Shown here: positions 45,692 through 55,302 of the stretch, in pieces | How the letters are laid out: each line of letters opens with the position of its first letter | How positions within the stretch are numbered: position 1 is the stretch's first letter | Assembly: GCF_000738675.1 (NCBI RefSeq) | Contig: NZ_JPUX01000001.1 | Span: 868,001 to 932,000 of the forward strand | Direction: 5' to 3' | DNA: 64,000 nt | From: Serratia nematodiphila DZ0503SBS1 | Lineage (GTDB): Bacteria; Pseudomonadota; Gammaproteobacteria; Enterobacterales; Enterobacteriaceae | Notes under the pieces: model-generated | Seen by the model: only the letters and a program-made list of their open reading frames with translations | Told to the model about the DNA's origin: nothing | Database searches by the model: none | Position numbers and translations under genes: made by a program

Positions 45692-46999
45692 ATGCCTCAC
45701 GACACTAATCGCCGGCTGAACCGGCAAGACTACAAAACGCTGACGTTGGCCGCGTTGGGCGGCGCGCTGGAGTTTTACGACTTCATCATCTTCGTGTTCT
45801 TCGCCGCCGTGGTCGGCGATCTGTTCTTCCCGGCGGACATGCCGGAATGGCTGCGGCTGGTGCAAACCTTCGGCATCTTCGCCGCCGGCTATCTGGCCCG
45901 CCCGCTGGGCGGCATCGTGATGGCGCACTTCGGCGATCTGGTCGGCCGCAAAAAGATGTTTACCCTGAGCATTCTGCTGATGGCGTTGCCGACGCTGGCG
46001 ATGGGCCTGCTGCCGACCTACGCCAGCATCGGCATCGCCGCGCCGCTGTTGCTGCTGCTGATGCGCGTGCTGCAGGGGGCGGCGATCGGCGGTGAGGTGC
46101 CGGGCGCCTGGGTCTTTGTCGCCGAACACGTGCCGCGCCGGCGCATCGGCTTCGCCTGCGGCACGCTGACCGCCGGGCTGACGGTGGGCATCCTGCTGGG
46201 CTCGGTGGTGGCGACGGTGATCAACACCACGCTCAGCCCGCAGAGCATTGCCGGCGGCGGCTGGCGCATTCCATTCCTGCTTGGCGGCATGTTCGGCCTG
46301 GTGGCGATGTACCTGCGCCGCTGGCTGCAGGAAACGCCGATCTTTATCGAGATGCAGGCGCGTAAAGCGCTGGCCGAAGAACTGCCGTTAAAATCGGTGG
46401 TGCTCAACCACAAACGGGAAGTGGCGGTGTCGATGCTGCTGACCTGGCTGCTCTCCGCCGGCATCGTGGTGGTGATCCTGATGACCCCGACCTATCTGCA
46501 AAAGCAGTTCGGCATCGCGCCGGCCTTGACGCTGCAGGCCAACAGCATCGCCACCATCATGTTGATCGCCGGCTGCATCGTCGCCGGTTTGTCGGCTGAT
46601 CGCTTCGGCGCCAGCAAAACGCTGGTGGTCGGCAGTGTACTGCTGGCCGGCTGCAGCTGGCTGTTCTATCAGACGGTGGGCGTGCGCCCGGAAATGCTGT
46701 TCGCCTGTTATGCTCTGGTGGGGTTCAGCGTAGGCGTGGTGGGGGCCGTACCGTACGTGATGGTGCGGGCATTCCCGGCGGAAGTGCGGTTTACCGGTAT
46801 CTCGTTCTCATATAACGTCTCGTACGCTATTTTTGGCGGTTTAACCCCTATTTTTGTGACATTGATCATGAAATTAACCCCGTTAGCGCCCGCTTACTAT
46901 GTGTTGGCGCTGTCGCTCATCGGGCTGCTGCTCGGCTTCTACCTGCATCGTGACCTGAACAGCGAAGCCGGGGAGCGGCGAGCCGGCTCCTACAGCTAA
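45692..46999 (+). CDS. MFS transporter of the metabolite:H+ symporter (MHS) type
   Basis: The 435-residue protein has twelve predicted transmembrane segments. Its MHS features are an N-terminal LAALGGALEFYDFIIFVFFA helix, the loop motif GDLVGRKKMF (motif A) after helix 2, RVLQGAAIGGEVPGAWVFVAEH in helix 4, and a long middle loop LRRWLQETPIF. MHS proteins import organic acids or osmolytes (KgtP, ProP, ShiA); the substrate here cannot be assigned. There is no gene between mog and satP in E. coli, so this is an accessory insertion sharing its terminator with satP. The ribosome binding site is weak. Confidence 0.88.
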   Translation: MPHDTNRRLNRQDYKTLTLAALGGALEFYDFIIFVFFAAVVGDLFFPADMPEWLRLVQTFGIFAAGYLARPLGGIVMAHFGDLVGRKKMFTLSILLMALPTLAMGLLPTYASIGIAAPLLLLLMRVLQGAAIGGEVPGAWVFVAEHVPRRRIGFACGTLTAGLTVGILLGSVVATVINTTLSPQSIAGGGWRIPFLLGGMFGLVAMYLRRWLQETPIFIEMQARKALAEELPLKSVVLNHKREVAVSMLLTWLLSAGIVVVILMTPTYLQKQFGIAPALTLQANSIATIMLIAGCIVAGLSADRFGASKTLVVGSVLLAGCSWLFYQTVGVRPEMLFACYALVGFSVGVVGAVPYVMVRAFPAEVRFTGISFSYNVSYAIFGGLTPIFVTLIMKLTPLAPAYYVLALSLIGLLLGFYLHRDLNSEAGERRAGSYS

Positions 47000-47025
47000 A
47001 AAAAAGCCCTGCAGTGCAGGGCTTT
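47000..47025. terminator. Bidirectional terminator between MHS transporter gene and satP
   Basis: AAAAAGCCCTGCA-G-TGCAGGGCTTTTT is a near-perfect palindrome with A and T runs at either side, between two convergent stop codons. Confidence 0.9.
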
Positions 47026-47043
47026 TTCATCAGGGGTGGGCGA

Positions 47044-47643
47044 TTACGCCGTGACCGGTGAGGCCGCGACGCGCGCCGGAGCCGGTTCGCCAATCGGCAG
47101 CACGGTGCGGCCGTATTGCTCGTTGAGTACTTCGGCCATCGCCAGGTAAATGGCGCTGGCGCCGCAGATAATCCCTTCATAGCCGGCGAAGGTCAGCAGC
47201 GTGTGGTTGCCGGTGATGTTGCCGACGGCCAGCAGGGCGAACAGCAGCGTCAGGCTGGCGAACACGAACTGCAGCACGCGGTTGGCGCCCAGGGTGCCGA
47301 AGAACATGAATAGGGTGAAGACGCCCCACAGCGCCAGGTAGATGCCCAGCACGTGGGCTTCGGTGGCCTCTGCCAGGCCCAGACGCGGCAGCAGCAGCAG
47401 GCCGACCAGGCTCAGCCAGAAGCTGCCGTAGGCGGTGAAGGCGGTCATGCCGAAGGTGTTGCCCTTCTTGTACTCCAGCAGACCGGCCAGGATCTGGGCC
47501 AGGCCACCGAAGAAAATCCCCATGCTGATGATGGCGGAGTTCAGTGGGAAAAAGCCCGCGTTGTGCAGGTTCAGCAAGACGGTGGTCATCCCGAAGCCCA
47601 TCAGGCCGAGAGGGCCGGGATTCGCCAACTTGTTGGTGTGCAT
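47044..47643 (-). CDS. satP: Acetate/succinate uptake channel SatP
   Basis: SatP (YaaH) belongs to the AceTr/GPR1-FUN34 family of acetate/succinate permeases. The 199-residue protein has six transmembrane helices and the family signature NPGPLGLMGFGMTT at the N-terminus, LLEYKKGNTFG and GVFTLFMFFGTLG. The ATG at 47643 follows AGAGGA; the frame runs on to 47730 without similarity. In E. coli yaaW, mbiA and yaaI lie between satP and dnaK; here the next gene is dnaK. Confidence 0.95.
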   Translation of the reverse strand: MHTNKLANPGPLGLMGFGMTTVLLNLHNAGFFPLNSAIISMGIFFGGLAQILAGLLEYKKGNTFGMTAFTAYGSFWLSLVGLLLLPRLGLAEATEAHVLGIYLALWGVFTLFMFFGTLGANRVLQFVFASLTLLFALLAVGNITGNHTLLTFAGYEGIICGASAIYLAMAEVLNEQYGRTVLPIGEPAPARVAASPVTA

Positions 47644-47814
47644 AAGTCCTCTGCGATAACAGAAAATTAACGGAAACAGCGAATTAAAATCATAAATGGT
47701 CTGAATGGCCAAAAAATCGAAGTTTTCCACCAGAGCGCGCGCATCATAATGATCCCCGCAACCGTAAACAATGATCTGAATGACGATAAAAAAGAAATTT
47801 TTTTCGCCTTGCCC

Positions 47815-47843
47815 CTTGATGCCGGGTTGGATGGCCCCATCTT
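47815..47843 (+). promoter_or_regulatory. Sigma-32 heat-shock promoter P1 of dnaKJ
   Basis: CTTGATG (47815-47821), 13 bases, CCCCATCTT (47835-47843) reproduces the E. coli dnaK P1 elements (CTTGATG ... CCCCAT) with the same spacing. Transcription would start near 47850, about 117 bases before the dnaK ATG. Confidence 0.88.
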
Positions 47844-47892
47844 ATTTGCAACCGCAGCTGCTAACCGCGGGTCGCACTGAGATATCGGGCAG

Positions 47893-47919
47893 TTGAAAAG
47901 CAAAAAATCGCCCGCATAT
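47893..47919 (+). promoter_or_regulatory. Second dnaK promoter (P2-like)
   Basis: GGGCAGTTGAAAA followed 12 bases later by CCCGCATAT aligns with E. coli dnaK P2 (GGGCAGTTGAAA ... CCCCTAT). The -10 has one departure from the sigma-32 consensus. Confidence 0.65.
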
Positions 47920-47966
47920 AGGTTAGCAACCTGACTGATTATGAATTTTTTAGTGGAGACGTTTAG

Positions 47967-49880
47967 ATGGGCAAAATTATTGGTATCGACCTGGGTACGA
48001 CCAACTCTTGCGTAGCAATTATGGATGGTGCCAAGGCACGCGTGCTGGAAAACGCCGAGGGCGACCGCACCACTCCTTCTATTATCGCATATACCCAGGA
48101 CGGTGAAACTCTGGTTGGCCAGCCGGCTAAGCGTCAGGCAGTCACCAACCCTGAAAACACCCTGTTCGCCATCAAGCGCCTGATCGGTCGCCGCTTCCAG
48201 GATGAAGAAGCGCAGCGCGACAAAGCGATCATGCCGTACAAAATCGTCGAAGCCGACAACGGCGACGCCTGGCTGGAAGTAAAAGGCCAGAAAATGGCTC
48301 CGCCGCAGATCTCTGCGGAAGTGCTGAAAAAAATGAAGAAAACGGCGGAAGATTACCTGGGCGAACCGGTAACTGAAGCGGTTATCACCGTACCGGCTTA
48401 CTTCAACGATGCCCAGCGTCAGGCGACCAAAGACGCCGGCCGTATCGCGGGTCTGGAAGTCAAGCGCATCATCAACGAACCGACCGCGGCGGCCCTGGCC
48501 TATGGCCTGGACAAAGAAGTCGGCAACCGCACCATCGCGGTTTATGACCTGGGCGGCGGTACTTTCGATATCTCCATCATCGAAATCGACGACGTTGACG
48601 GCGAAAAAACCTTTGAAGTGCTGGCGACCAACGGTGATACCCACCTGGGGGGCGAAGACTTCGACAGCCGTCTGATCAACTATCTGGTGGAAGAGTTCAA
48701 GAAAGATCAGGGCATCGATCTGCGCAACGATCCGCTGGCGATGCAGCGTCTGAAAGAAGCCGCTGAGAAAGCGAAGATCGAACTGTCTTCCGCTCAGCAG
48801 ACCGACGTTAACCTGCCGTACATCACTGCAGACGCGACCGGTCCAAAACACATGAACATCAAAGTGACTCGCGCCAAACTCGAGTCGCTGGTTGAAGATC
48901 TGGTTGCGCGCTCTATCGAACCGCTGAAAGTGGCGCTGAAAGACGCTGGCCTGTCGGTTTCCGACATTCAGGACGTGATCCTGGTGGGCGGCCAGACCCG
49001 TATGCCAATGGTGCAGAAGAAAGTCGCAGACTTCTTCGGCAAAGAGCCGCGTAAAGACGTGAACCCGGACGAAGCGGTTGCCGTGGGCGCTGCGGTACAG
49101 GGCGGCGTGTTGGCCGGTGATGTGAAGGACGTTCTGCTGCTGGACGTGACCCCGCTGTCGCTGGGTATCGAAACCATGGGCAGCGTGATGACGCCGCTGA
49201 TCACCAAAAACACCACGATCCCGACCAAGCACAGCCAGGTGTTCTCTACTGCGGAAGACAACCAGTCTGCGGTGACCATCCACGTGCTGCAGGGTGAGCG
49301 TAAGCGCGCCAGCGATAACAAATCTCTGGGCCAGTTCAACCTGGACGGCATCCAGGCGGCACCGCGCGGCATGGCGCAGATCGAAGTGACCTTCGATATC
49401 GATGCCGACGGCATCCTGCACGTGTCTGCCAAAGACAAGAACACCGGCCGTGAGCAGAAGATCACCATCAAGGCATCTTCTGGCCTGAACGAAGACGAAA
49501 TCCAGAAAATGGTGCGCGACGCCGAGCTGAACGCTGAAGCGGACCGCAAGTTCGAAGAGCTGGTGCAGACGCGTAACCAGGCGGATCACCTGATCCACGG
49601 CACGCGTAAGCAGCTGGAAGAAGCGGGCGACAAACTGCCGGCGGAAGACAAAACGGCGATCGAAGCAGCGCTGAAAGATCTGGAAGCGGCGGTGAAAGGC
49701 GAAGATAAAGCCGAGATCGAAGCGAAGACCCAGGCGTTGGTGCAGGTTTCCGGCAAACTGCTGGAAATGGCTCAGGCGCAGCAGGCTCAGCAGGGTGCTG
49801 ACGCCGGCGCGGACAACGCGGCGCAGAAAGACGACGACGTGGTTGACGCCGAGTTCGAAGAAGTTAAAGACAAAAAATAA
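47967..49880 (+). CDS. dnaK: Hsp70 chaperone DnaK
   Basis: DnaK binds exposed hydrophobic segments of proteins in an ATP-dependent cycle with DnaJ and GrpE and holds sigma-32 inactive. The 637-residue product has the actin-like ATPase domain from [12 protein letters not shown] at the N-terminus through the phosphate-2 motif [13 protein letters not shown], the linker [15 protein letters not shown], the substrate-binding beta domain and lid, and the C-terminal EEVKDKK. The ATG follows GTGGAGACG. An antisense open frame of over 600 codons (47667-49598) is a composition shadow. Confidence 0.98.
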   Translation: MGKIIGIDLGTTNSCVAIMDGAKARVLENAEGDRTTPSIIAYTQDGETLVGQPAKRQAVTNPENTLFAIKRLIGRRFQDEEAQRDKAIMPYKIVEADNGDAWLEVKGQKMAPPQISAEVLKKMKKTAEDYLGEPVTEAVITVPAYFNDAQRQATKDAGRIAGLEVKRIINEPTAAALAYGLDKEVGNRTIAVYDLGGGTFDISIIEIDDVDGEKTFEVLATNGDTHLGGEDFDSRLINYLVEEFKKDQGIDLRNDPLAMQRLKEAAEKAKIELSSAQQTDVNLPYITADATGPKHMNIKVTRAKLESLVEDLVARSIEPLKVALKDAGLSVSDIQDVILVGGQTRMPMVQKKVADFFGKEPRKDVNPDEAVAVGAAVQGGVLAGDVKDVLLLDVTPLSLGIETMGSVMTPLITKNTTIPTKHSQVFSTAEDNQSAVTIHVLQGERKRASDNKSLGQFNLDGIQAAPRGMAQIEVTFDIDADGILHVSAKDKNTGREQKITIKASSGLNEDEIQKMVRDAELNAEADRKFEELVQTRNQADHLIHGTRKQLEEAGDKLPAEDKTAIEAALKDLEAAVKGEDKAEIEAKTQALVQVSGKLLEMAQAQQAQQGADAGADNAAQKDDDVVDAEFEEVKDKK

Positions 49881-49929
49881 TCGCCCTTAAGCGGGCACGG
49901 GGCGGCCGAGGTGCCGCTCCCGGAAACCA

Positions 49930-49961
49930 GCACGGGCGTCGAGGCAACTCTGCGCCCGTGC
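49930..49961 (+). other. Stem-loop between dnaK and dnaJ
   Basis: GCACGGGCG and CGCCCGTGC (49930-49938, 49953-49961) form a 9-bp stem with a 14-base loop and no T run, 26 bases before dnaJ. It may lower dnaJ expression relative to dnaK or stabilise mRNA ends. Confidence 0.6.
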
Positions 49962-49986
49962 ACGCATGTTAAGGGTAAGCGAAAGA

Positions 49987-51111
49987 ATGGCGAAGAAAGA
50001 CTATTACGAGATTCTCGGCGTCAGCAAGACGGCGGATGAACGTGAGATCAAAAAGGCGTACAAACGCCTGGCGATGAAATACCATCCTGACCGCAACCAG
50101 GAACAAGACGCCGAAACCAAGTTTAAAGAAGTTAAAGAAGCTTACGAAGTTCTGACCGACGACCAGAAACGCGCGGCCTACGACCAGTATGGGCACGCAG
50201 CCTTTGAACAGGGCGGCATGGGCGGCGGTGGCTTTGGCGGCGGCGCCGACTTCAGCGATATCTTTGGCGACGTGTTTGGCGACATCTTCGGCGGAGGCCG
50301 CCGTCAGCGCGCCAGCCGCGGTTCCGATCTGCGCTATAACATGGAGCTGACCCTCGAGGAAGCGGTACGTGGCGTCACCAAAGAGATCCGCATCCCGACG
50401 CTGGAAGAGTGCGACGTCTGCCACGGCAGCGGCGCCAAACCGGGCAGCTCGCCGGTCACCTGTCCAACCTGTCACGGCCAGGGCCAGGTGCAGATGCGTC
50501 AGGGCTTCTTCACCGTGCAGCAGGCGTGTCCGCACTGCCATGGCCGCGGTCAGATCATCAAAGATCCGTGCAACAAGTGCCATGGCCACGGCCGGGTAGA
50601 AAAATCCAAGACGCTGTCGGTGAAAATTCCGGCCGGCGTCGATACCGGCGACCGCATTCGCCTGGCGGGTGAAGGTGAAGCCGGCGAACACGGCGCACCG
50701 GCGGGCGATCTGTACGTTCAGGTGCAGGTGAAGGCGCACCCGATCTTCGAGCGTGAAGGCAACAACCTGTACTGTGAAGTGCCGATCAACTTCGCCATGG
50801 CGGCGCTGGGCGGCGAGATTGAAGTGCCGACGCTGGACGGCCGGGTGAAACTGAAGGTGCCTTCGGAGACCCAAACCGGCAAGCTGTTCCGCATGCGCGG
50901 CAAGGGCGTGAAATCGGTGCGTGGCGGCAGCCAGGGCGACCTGCTGTGCCGCGTGGTGGTGGAAACCCCGGTCAATCTGAACGACAAGCAGAAGCAACTG
51001 CTGCGTGAGCTGGAAGAGAGCCTGGGTGGCCCGTCCGGCGACAAGAACAGCCCGCGTTCGAAGAGCTTCTTCGACGGGGTGAAAAAGTTCTTTGACGATC
51101 TGACTCGCTAA
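49987..51111 (+). CDS. dnaJ: Hsp40 co-chaperone DnaJ
   Basis: DnaJ delivers substrates to DnaK and stimulates its ATPase. The 374-residue protein has the J domain with the HPD motif (KYHPDRN), a Gly/Phe-rich linker, and four zinc-finger repeats CxxCxGxG ([32 protein letters not shown]), then the two C-terminal substrate-binding domains. The frame is open from 49966 but the ATG at 49987 ([11 protein letters not shown]) is the family start. Confidence 0.98.
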   Translation: MAKKDYYEILGVSKTADEREIKKAYKRLAMKYHPDRNQEQDAETKFKEVKEAYEVLTDDQKRAAYDQYGHAAFEQGGMGGGGFGGGADFSDIFGDVFGDIFGGGRRQRASRGSDLRYNMELTLEEAVRGVTKEIRIPTLEECDVCHGSGAKPGSSPVTCPTCHGQGQVQMRQGFFTVQQACPHCHGRGQIIKDPCNKCHGHGRVEKSKTLSVKIPAGVDTGDRIRLAGEGEAGEHGAPAGDLYVQVQVKAHPIFEREGNNLYCEVPINFAMAALGGEIEVPTLDGRVKLKVPSETQTGKLFRMRGKGVKSVRGGSQGDLLCRVVVETPVNLNDKQKQLLRELEESLGGPSGDKNSPRSKSFFDGVKKFFDDLTR

Positions 51112-51138
51112 CCTGCTGTTTCTGTTGGCTTATGTGCG

Positions 51139-51168
51139 AACCCCGGGCTTCTGTCCCGGGGTTTTTAT
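51139..51168 (+). terminator. Intrinsic terminator of dnaKJ
   Basis: AACCCCGGG/CCCGGGGTT (51139-51147, 51155-51163) with a 7-base loop is followed by TTTTTATTT, 28 bases after the dnaJ stop. Confidence 0.93.
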
Positions 51169-51347
51169 TTGCGCGCCGAACCGCTAATTCCACAACGTAA
51201 ATGTGACTTATTCGTGCTTTTTATCGGTTTTTTCGAGCTGTTTAGCATTTATAAACTTATTTTTTCGAACTAAAACGCCCTCTATACTCACTTCATGACT
51301 GTGGTTCGCAGGGCGCTGCGCCTTGCACAGATTTGGAGAGACGTATT

Positions 51348-52514
51348 GTGACCAACATCATTCGTCAATTTTTACGTCAGGAAGCCGCGGGCGGTATCAT
51401 TCTGATCGCGGCGGCGATCGTCGCCCTGATCATGGCCAACACCCCGGCGCAGGGGATCTATCAGGCATTCCTTAACCTGCCGGTGATGGTGAAGGTCGCT
51501 TCGCTGGAGATCGCTAAACCGCTGCTGCTGTGGATCAACGACGGGCTGATGGCCATCTTCTTCCTGGTGGTGGGGCTGGAGGTCAAGCGCGAGCTGATGC
51601 AAGGCTCACTGTCCGGGCGTGACAAGGCGGTGTTTCCGGCGATCGCCGCACTGGGCGGCATGTTGGCGCCGGCGCTGATTTACCTGCTGTTCAACGGCGC
51701 GGATGACGTCACCCGCCAGGGCTGGGCGATCCCGGCCGCGACCGACATCGCCTTTGCGCTGGGCGTCATGGCGCTGCTGGGCAACCGCGTGCCGACCAGC
51801 CTGAAAGTGTTCCTGCTGGCGTTGGCGATCATCGACGACCTGGGCGTGATTATCATCATCGCGCTGTTCTACACCCACGAAGTGTCGATGGTGGCGCTGG
51901 GCGTGGCGGCGGCGGCGACGGCGCTGCTGGCGGTGATGAACTGGCGAGGCGTGGGCAAGACCTCGCTGTACATGATAGTCGGCCTGGTGCTGTGGGTGGC
52001 GATCCTCAAGTCGGGGGTGCATGCGACGCTGGCCGGGGTGATCGTCGGCTTTATGATCCCGCTGAACGTGAAGAAGGGGCCATCGCCGTCGGAGACGCTG
52101 GAGCATGAGCTGCACCCGTGGGTGGCGTTCATGATACTGCCGCTGTTCGCTTTCGCCAACGCCGGGGTCTCTTTGCAGGGCGTATCGCTGGAGGGATTGA
52201 CCTCGCTGCTGCCGGTCGGGATTGCGGCCGGCCTGTTTATCGGCAAGCCGTTGGGGATTTTCCTCTTCAGCCTGCTGGCGGTGAAAATGGGCATCGCCCG
52301 TTTGCCTGAAGGCATCGGCTTCAAACAGGTGTTTGCCGTTTCGGTGCTTTGCGGCATTGGTTTCACCATGTCGATTTTTATCGCCTCGCTGGCGTTCGGC
52401 GATGCGGATGCGGCGCTCAGCACCTATTCCCGCCTGGGGATCCTGTTGGGCTCCACCACTGCGGCGGTGGTAGGGTATGGATTACTGCGTCTGGCGTTGC
52501 CGCGCGTGCGTTAA
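51348..52514 (+). CDS. nhaA: Na+/H+ antiporter NhaA
   Basis: NhaA exports Na+ or Li+ in exchange for two protons and protects against salt and alkali. The 388-residue protein has the exact E. coli length and twelve transmembrane segments, with the ion-binding aspartate pair in [13 protein letters not shown] and the crossing-helix motif [11 protein letters not shown]. The start is GTG 51348, 9 bases after GGAG; the TTG at 51333 would overlap that signal. A TATACT at 51283 is a candidate -10. nhaR follows, as in E. coli, where NhaR activates nhaA in response to Na+. Confidence 0.96.
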   Translation: MTNIIRQFLRQEAAGGIILIAAAIVALIMANTPAQGIYQAFLNLPVMVKVASLEIAKPLLLWINDGLMAIFFLVVGLEVKRELMQGSLSGRDKAVFPAIAALGGMLAPALIYLLFNGADDVTRQGWAIPAATDIAFALGVMALLGNRVPTSLKVFLLALAIIDDLGVIIIIALFYTHEVSMVALGVAAAATALLAVMNWRGVGKTSLYMIVGLVLWVAILKSGVHATLAGVIVGFMIPLNVKKGPSPSETLEHELHPWVAFMILPLFAFANAGVSLQGVSLEGLTSLLPVGIAAGLFIGKPLGIFLFSLLAVKMGIARLPEGIGFKQVFAVSVLCGIGFTMSIFIASLAFGDADAALSTYSRLGILLGSTTAAVVGYGLLRLALPRVR

Positions 52515-52520
52515 TCCTGA

Positions 52521-52541
52521 ATGTGCCCGGTAAGGGCACAT
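52521..52541 (+). terminator. Hairpin after nhaA
   Basis: ATGTGCCC/GGGCACAT with a 5-base loop lies 6 bases after the nhaA stop. A/T-rich but not T-run sequence follows, so it may attenuate rather than stop transcription into nhaR. Confidence 0.4.
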
Positions 52542-52706
52542 AATAAAATGGCTGGTCGGAGCTGTACGGTATAAAATATGTGCAGCTTCGGCCGTTCTTC
52601 GTTGGGACTAATGGGGCTATACGTTGTCTGAAGCAGGGAAAGGAAGTTTGTCGCTCGTCACGGCACACCGTTTGCCGCTGCGAAACGTTGTTAAGGAGAG
52701 CCGCTC

Positions 52707-53606
52707 GTGAGGATGTCGCATATCAACTTTAATCACCTTTACTATTTCTGGCAGGTCTGCAAGGCCGGTTCCGTGGTCGGTGCCGCCGAAGCGTTGTTTC
52801 TGACGCCGCAGACCATCACCGGCCAGATCAAAGCGCTGGAAGAGCGGTTGGACGGCAAGCTGTTCAAACGCCAGGGGCGCGGGTTGGTGCCTTCGGAGCT
52901 GGGGCAGTTGGTGTTCCGCTATGCCGACAAGATGTTTATGCTCAGCCAGGAAATGCTGGATATCGTCAACTACCGCAAAGAGTCCAACCTGTTGTTCGAC
53001 GTCGGCGTAGCGGACGCGCTGTCGAAGCGGCTGGTCAGCCAGGTATTGGAAACGGCGGTGGTGGTGGACAACGAGCAGATCCACCTGCGTTGCTTTGAAT
53101 CGACGCACGAGATGCTGCTGGAGCAGCTCAGCCAGCACAAGCTGGATATGATCCTGTCGGATTGCCCGGTGGACTCCAGCCAGCAGGAAGGGCTGTTCTC
53201 GCTGAAGCTGGGCGAGTGCGGCATCAGCTTTTTCTGTCGCCAGCCGGCGCCGGAGCTGCCGTTCCCGGCTTGTCTGGAGCAGCGCAAGCTGCTGATCCCC
53301 GGCCGCCGTTCGATGCTGGGGCGCAAGCTGCTCAACTGGTTCAATACGCAGGGCATTCAGGTGGAAATTCTGGGCGAGTTCGACGATGCGGCGCTGATGA
53401 AGGCCTTTGGCATGTACCACAATGCGATCTTCGTGGCGCCGACGCTGTATGCGCAGGATACCTACAACGATGACAACGTGGTGGAGATTGGGCGCATTGA
53501 CAGCGTGCAGGAGGAGTATTACATCATCTTCGCCGAGCGCATGATCCAGCATCCGGCGGTGCAGCGCGTCTGCAACAAAGACTTCTCGGCGCTGTTTTCC
53601 TGCTAG
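52707..53606 (+). CDS. nhaR: LysR-family activator NhaR
   Basis: NhaR senses Na+ and activates nhaA; in E. coli it also activates osmC and pgaABCD. The 299-residue protein has the LysR winged helix (about residues 5-65, [23 protein letters not shown]) and effector domain and is very similar to E. coli NhaR (301). The start is GTG 52707, which is 8 bases from AAGGAG; the ATG two codons later (52713) is farther than optimal. It is separated from nhaA by about 190 bp. Confidence 0.96.
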   Translation: MRMSHINFNHLYYFWQVCKAGSVVGAAEALFLTPQTITGQIKALEERLDGKLFKRQGRGLVPSELGQLVFRYADKMFMLSQEMLDIVNYRKESNLLFDVGVADALSKRLVSQVLETAVVVDNEQIHLRCFESTHEMLLEQLSQHKLDMILSDCPVDSSQQEGLFSLKLGECGISFFCRQPAPELPFPACLEQRKLLIPGRRSMLGRKLLNWFNTQGIQVEILGEFDDAALMKAFGMYHNAIFVAPTLYAQDTYNDDNVVEIGRIDSVQEEYYIIFAERMIQHPAVQRVCNKDFSALFSC

Positions 53607-53627
53607 AGGTTCACTGAACGCAGGACG

Positions 53628-53657
53628 TAAAAAAACCGGCCTGAGCCGGTTTTTTTA
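53628..53657. terminator. Bidirectional terminator between nhaR and rpsT
   Basis: ACCGGC-CTGA-GCCGGT is flanked by a run of seven A and a run of seven T, giving an intrinsic terminator for both convergent genes. Confidence 0.92.
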
Positions 53658-53677
53658 TCAAGCAGATAACGAAATGC

Positions 53678-53941
53678 TTATTGCATTGCGTTGATGCGTG
53701 CAGTCAGGTTTGACTTATGACGCGCTGCTTTGTTTTTGTGGATCAGGCCTTTAGCTGCCTGACGGTCCACCAGTGGCTGCATTACCAGGAATGCATTTTG
53801 TGCTGCTTCTTTGTCGCCAGCTGCGATAGCTGCGTCTACCTTCTTGATGAAGGTACGCACCATTGAGCGACGGCTTGCGTTATGCTTGCGGCGTTTCTCA
53901 GACTGTACGGCGCGTTTCTTAGCTGATTTGATATTAGCCAA
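53678..53941 (-). CDS. rpsT: 30S ribosomal protein S20
   Basis: S20 is a basic three-helix protein of the 30S subunit that binds helices 9 and 44 of 16S rRNA. The 87-residue product equals the E. coli protein in length and nearly in sequence ([18 protein letters not shown] at the start, [10 protein letters not shown] at the end). The start codon is TTG at 53941, as in E. coli, where the rare UUG start is part of S20 autoregulation; GGGAG lies upstream. Confidence 0.97.
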   Translation of the reverse strand: MANIKSAKKRAVQSEKRRKHNASRRSMVRTFIKKVDAAIAAGDKEAAQNAFLVMQPLVDRQAAKGLIHKNKAARHKSNLTARINAMQ

Positions 53942-53989
53942 GGTCCAACTCCCAAATATATTCTATTGAGGACAATTCAAAGGCCGAGG

Positions 53990-54018
53990 AATATGCCCTT
54001 TTAGCCTTCGTTTGTCAA
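53990..54018 (-). promoter_or_regulatory. rpsT promoter
   Basis: On the minus strand TTGACA (54018-54013), 17 bases and CATATT (53995-53990) form a strong sigma-70 promoter. Transcription would start near 53983, about 42 bases before the S20 start codon. Confidence 0.8.
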
Positions 54019-54273
54019 TGGATTTGTGCAAATAAGCGCCGTTTGTACAGGCGGCACTCGCTACGTTGTGATGGCGCAGGATTTTACCAGCTTCGCTCTT
54101 GGGAATACAGTGTTTCGCGAGAAAATTCGCCAATGATTTGCCGCGGCGGGCGCAAGCCGTTGGCCGCGGTCGAGAATCGGCCCGGCGGCGCCGGATAAAC
54201 TGCGGTGAAGCCGTTTCACGCGCAGATTATCTCCGGTATGGTATGTCTATTACATAAAGGCACCAATCGCGGG

Positions 54274-54302
54274 TTAACCTTACCGGCTGTACAAGGTATA
54301 AT
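54274..54302 (+). promoter_or_regulatory. ribF promoter
   Basis: TTAACC (54274-54279), a 17-base spacer and a consensus TATAAT (54297-54302) lie 30 bases before the ribF start, so transcription would begin near 54309. The rest of the 390-bp rpsT-ribF gap (53942-54331) shows no gene. Confidence 0.65.
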
Positions 54303-54331
54303 CCGCCGATTTCCACTGTTTTGAGCCAGCT

Positions 54332-55270
54332 ATGGAGCTAATTCGCGGCATTCACAATATCCGGGCGCGCCACCATGGTTGCGTGCTCACCATCGGCAAC
54401 TTTGACGGCGTGCATCGCGGCCATCAGGCGCTGCTGGAGCAGTTGAAGCAACAAGGGCAACGCCTCGGGCTGCCGGTGATGGTCATGATCTTTGAGCCGC
54501 AGCCGCTGGAGATGTTCGCCGCAGACAAGGCGCCGGCCCGTTTGACGCGCCTGCGCGACAAGGCCAACTATCTGGCGCAGGCGGGCGTTGATTACCTGCT
54601 GTGCGTCAAGTTCGATCCGCGTTTCGCCGCCAACACCGCGCAGGCGTTCGTCGCCGAGCTGCTGGTGGAAAAACTGGGCGTCAAATTCCTCATGGTGGGG
54701 GATGATTTTCGCTTTGGCGCCGGGCGTCAGGGCGATTTTCCGCTATTGCAGCAGGCCGGAAAAGAGTACGGCTTCGACGTGGTCAGCACCCCGACCTTCC
54801 GCGAAGGCGAGCGGCGCATCAGCAGCACCGCGATCCGCACTGCGCTGAGCGAGGACGATCTGCCGCTGGCGGAGACCCTGCTGGGCCACCCGTACAGCAT
54901 TTCCGGGCGCGTGGTGCACGGCGACGAGCTGGGGCGCACCATCGGCTTCCCGACCGCCAATTTGCCGCTCAAGCGTCTGGTGGCGCCGGTGAAAGGAGTG
55001 TATGCGGTGGAAGTGTACGGCCTGGGGCCGAAGCCGCTGCCGGGCGTGGCCAATATCGGCACGCGCCCGACCGTCGCCGGCGTGCGCCAGCAGCTGGAAG
55101 TGCATCTGCTGGATGTCACAATGGATCTTTACGGGCGCCATATTGAGGTGGTGCTCCGCGCAAAATTGCGCAATGAACAGCGGTTTGCTTCGCTCGATGC
55201 CCTGAAGCAGCAAATCGCCAATGATGTGGTGACGGCCCGGAAGTTCTTCGGGCTACAGACACCGGTTTAA
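54332..55270 (+). CDS. ribF: Bifunctional riboflavin kinase/FAD synthetase
   Basis: RibF makes FMN from riboflavin and then FAD. The 312-residue protein has the N-terminal nucleotidyltransferase domain ([16 protein letters not shown] with the HxGH-like motif, and the ISSTAIR adenylyl motif near residue 166) and the C-terminal flavokinase domain ([23 protein letters not shown]). It starts the ribF-ileS-lspA-fkpB-ispH series found in all enterobacteria and has the usual length. Confidence 0.97.
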   Translation: MELIRGIHNIRARHHGCVLTIGNFDGVHRGHQALLEQLKQQGQRLGLPVMVMIFEPQPLEMFAADKAPARLTRLRDKANYLAQAGVDYLLCVKFDPRFAANTAQAFVAELLVEKLGVKFLMVGDDFRFGAGRQGDFPLLQQAGKEYGFDVVSTPTFREGERRISSTAIRTALSEDDLPLAETLLGHPYSISGRVVHGDELGRTIGFPTANLPLKRLVAPVKGVYAVEVYGLGPKPLPGVANIGTRPTVAGVRQQLEVHLLDVTMDLYGRHIEVVLRAKLRNEQRFASLDALKQQIANDVVTARKFFGLQTPV

Positions 55271-55302
55271 TCTCTATAGCCGAAAACGGAACCGAGAATC
55301 TA

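Noticed and set aside
47667..49598. Antisense open frame of 643 codons opposite dnaK
   Set aside because: It lies wholly opposite dnaK codons in a GC-rich gene. Long frames antisense to hsp70 genes are a known composition artefact that has been mistaken for an NAD-glutamate dehydrogenase. There is no ribosome binding site or family similarity of its own.
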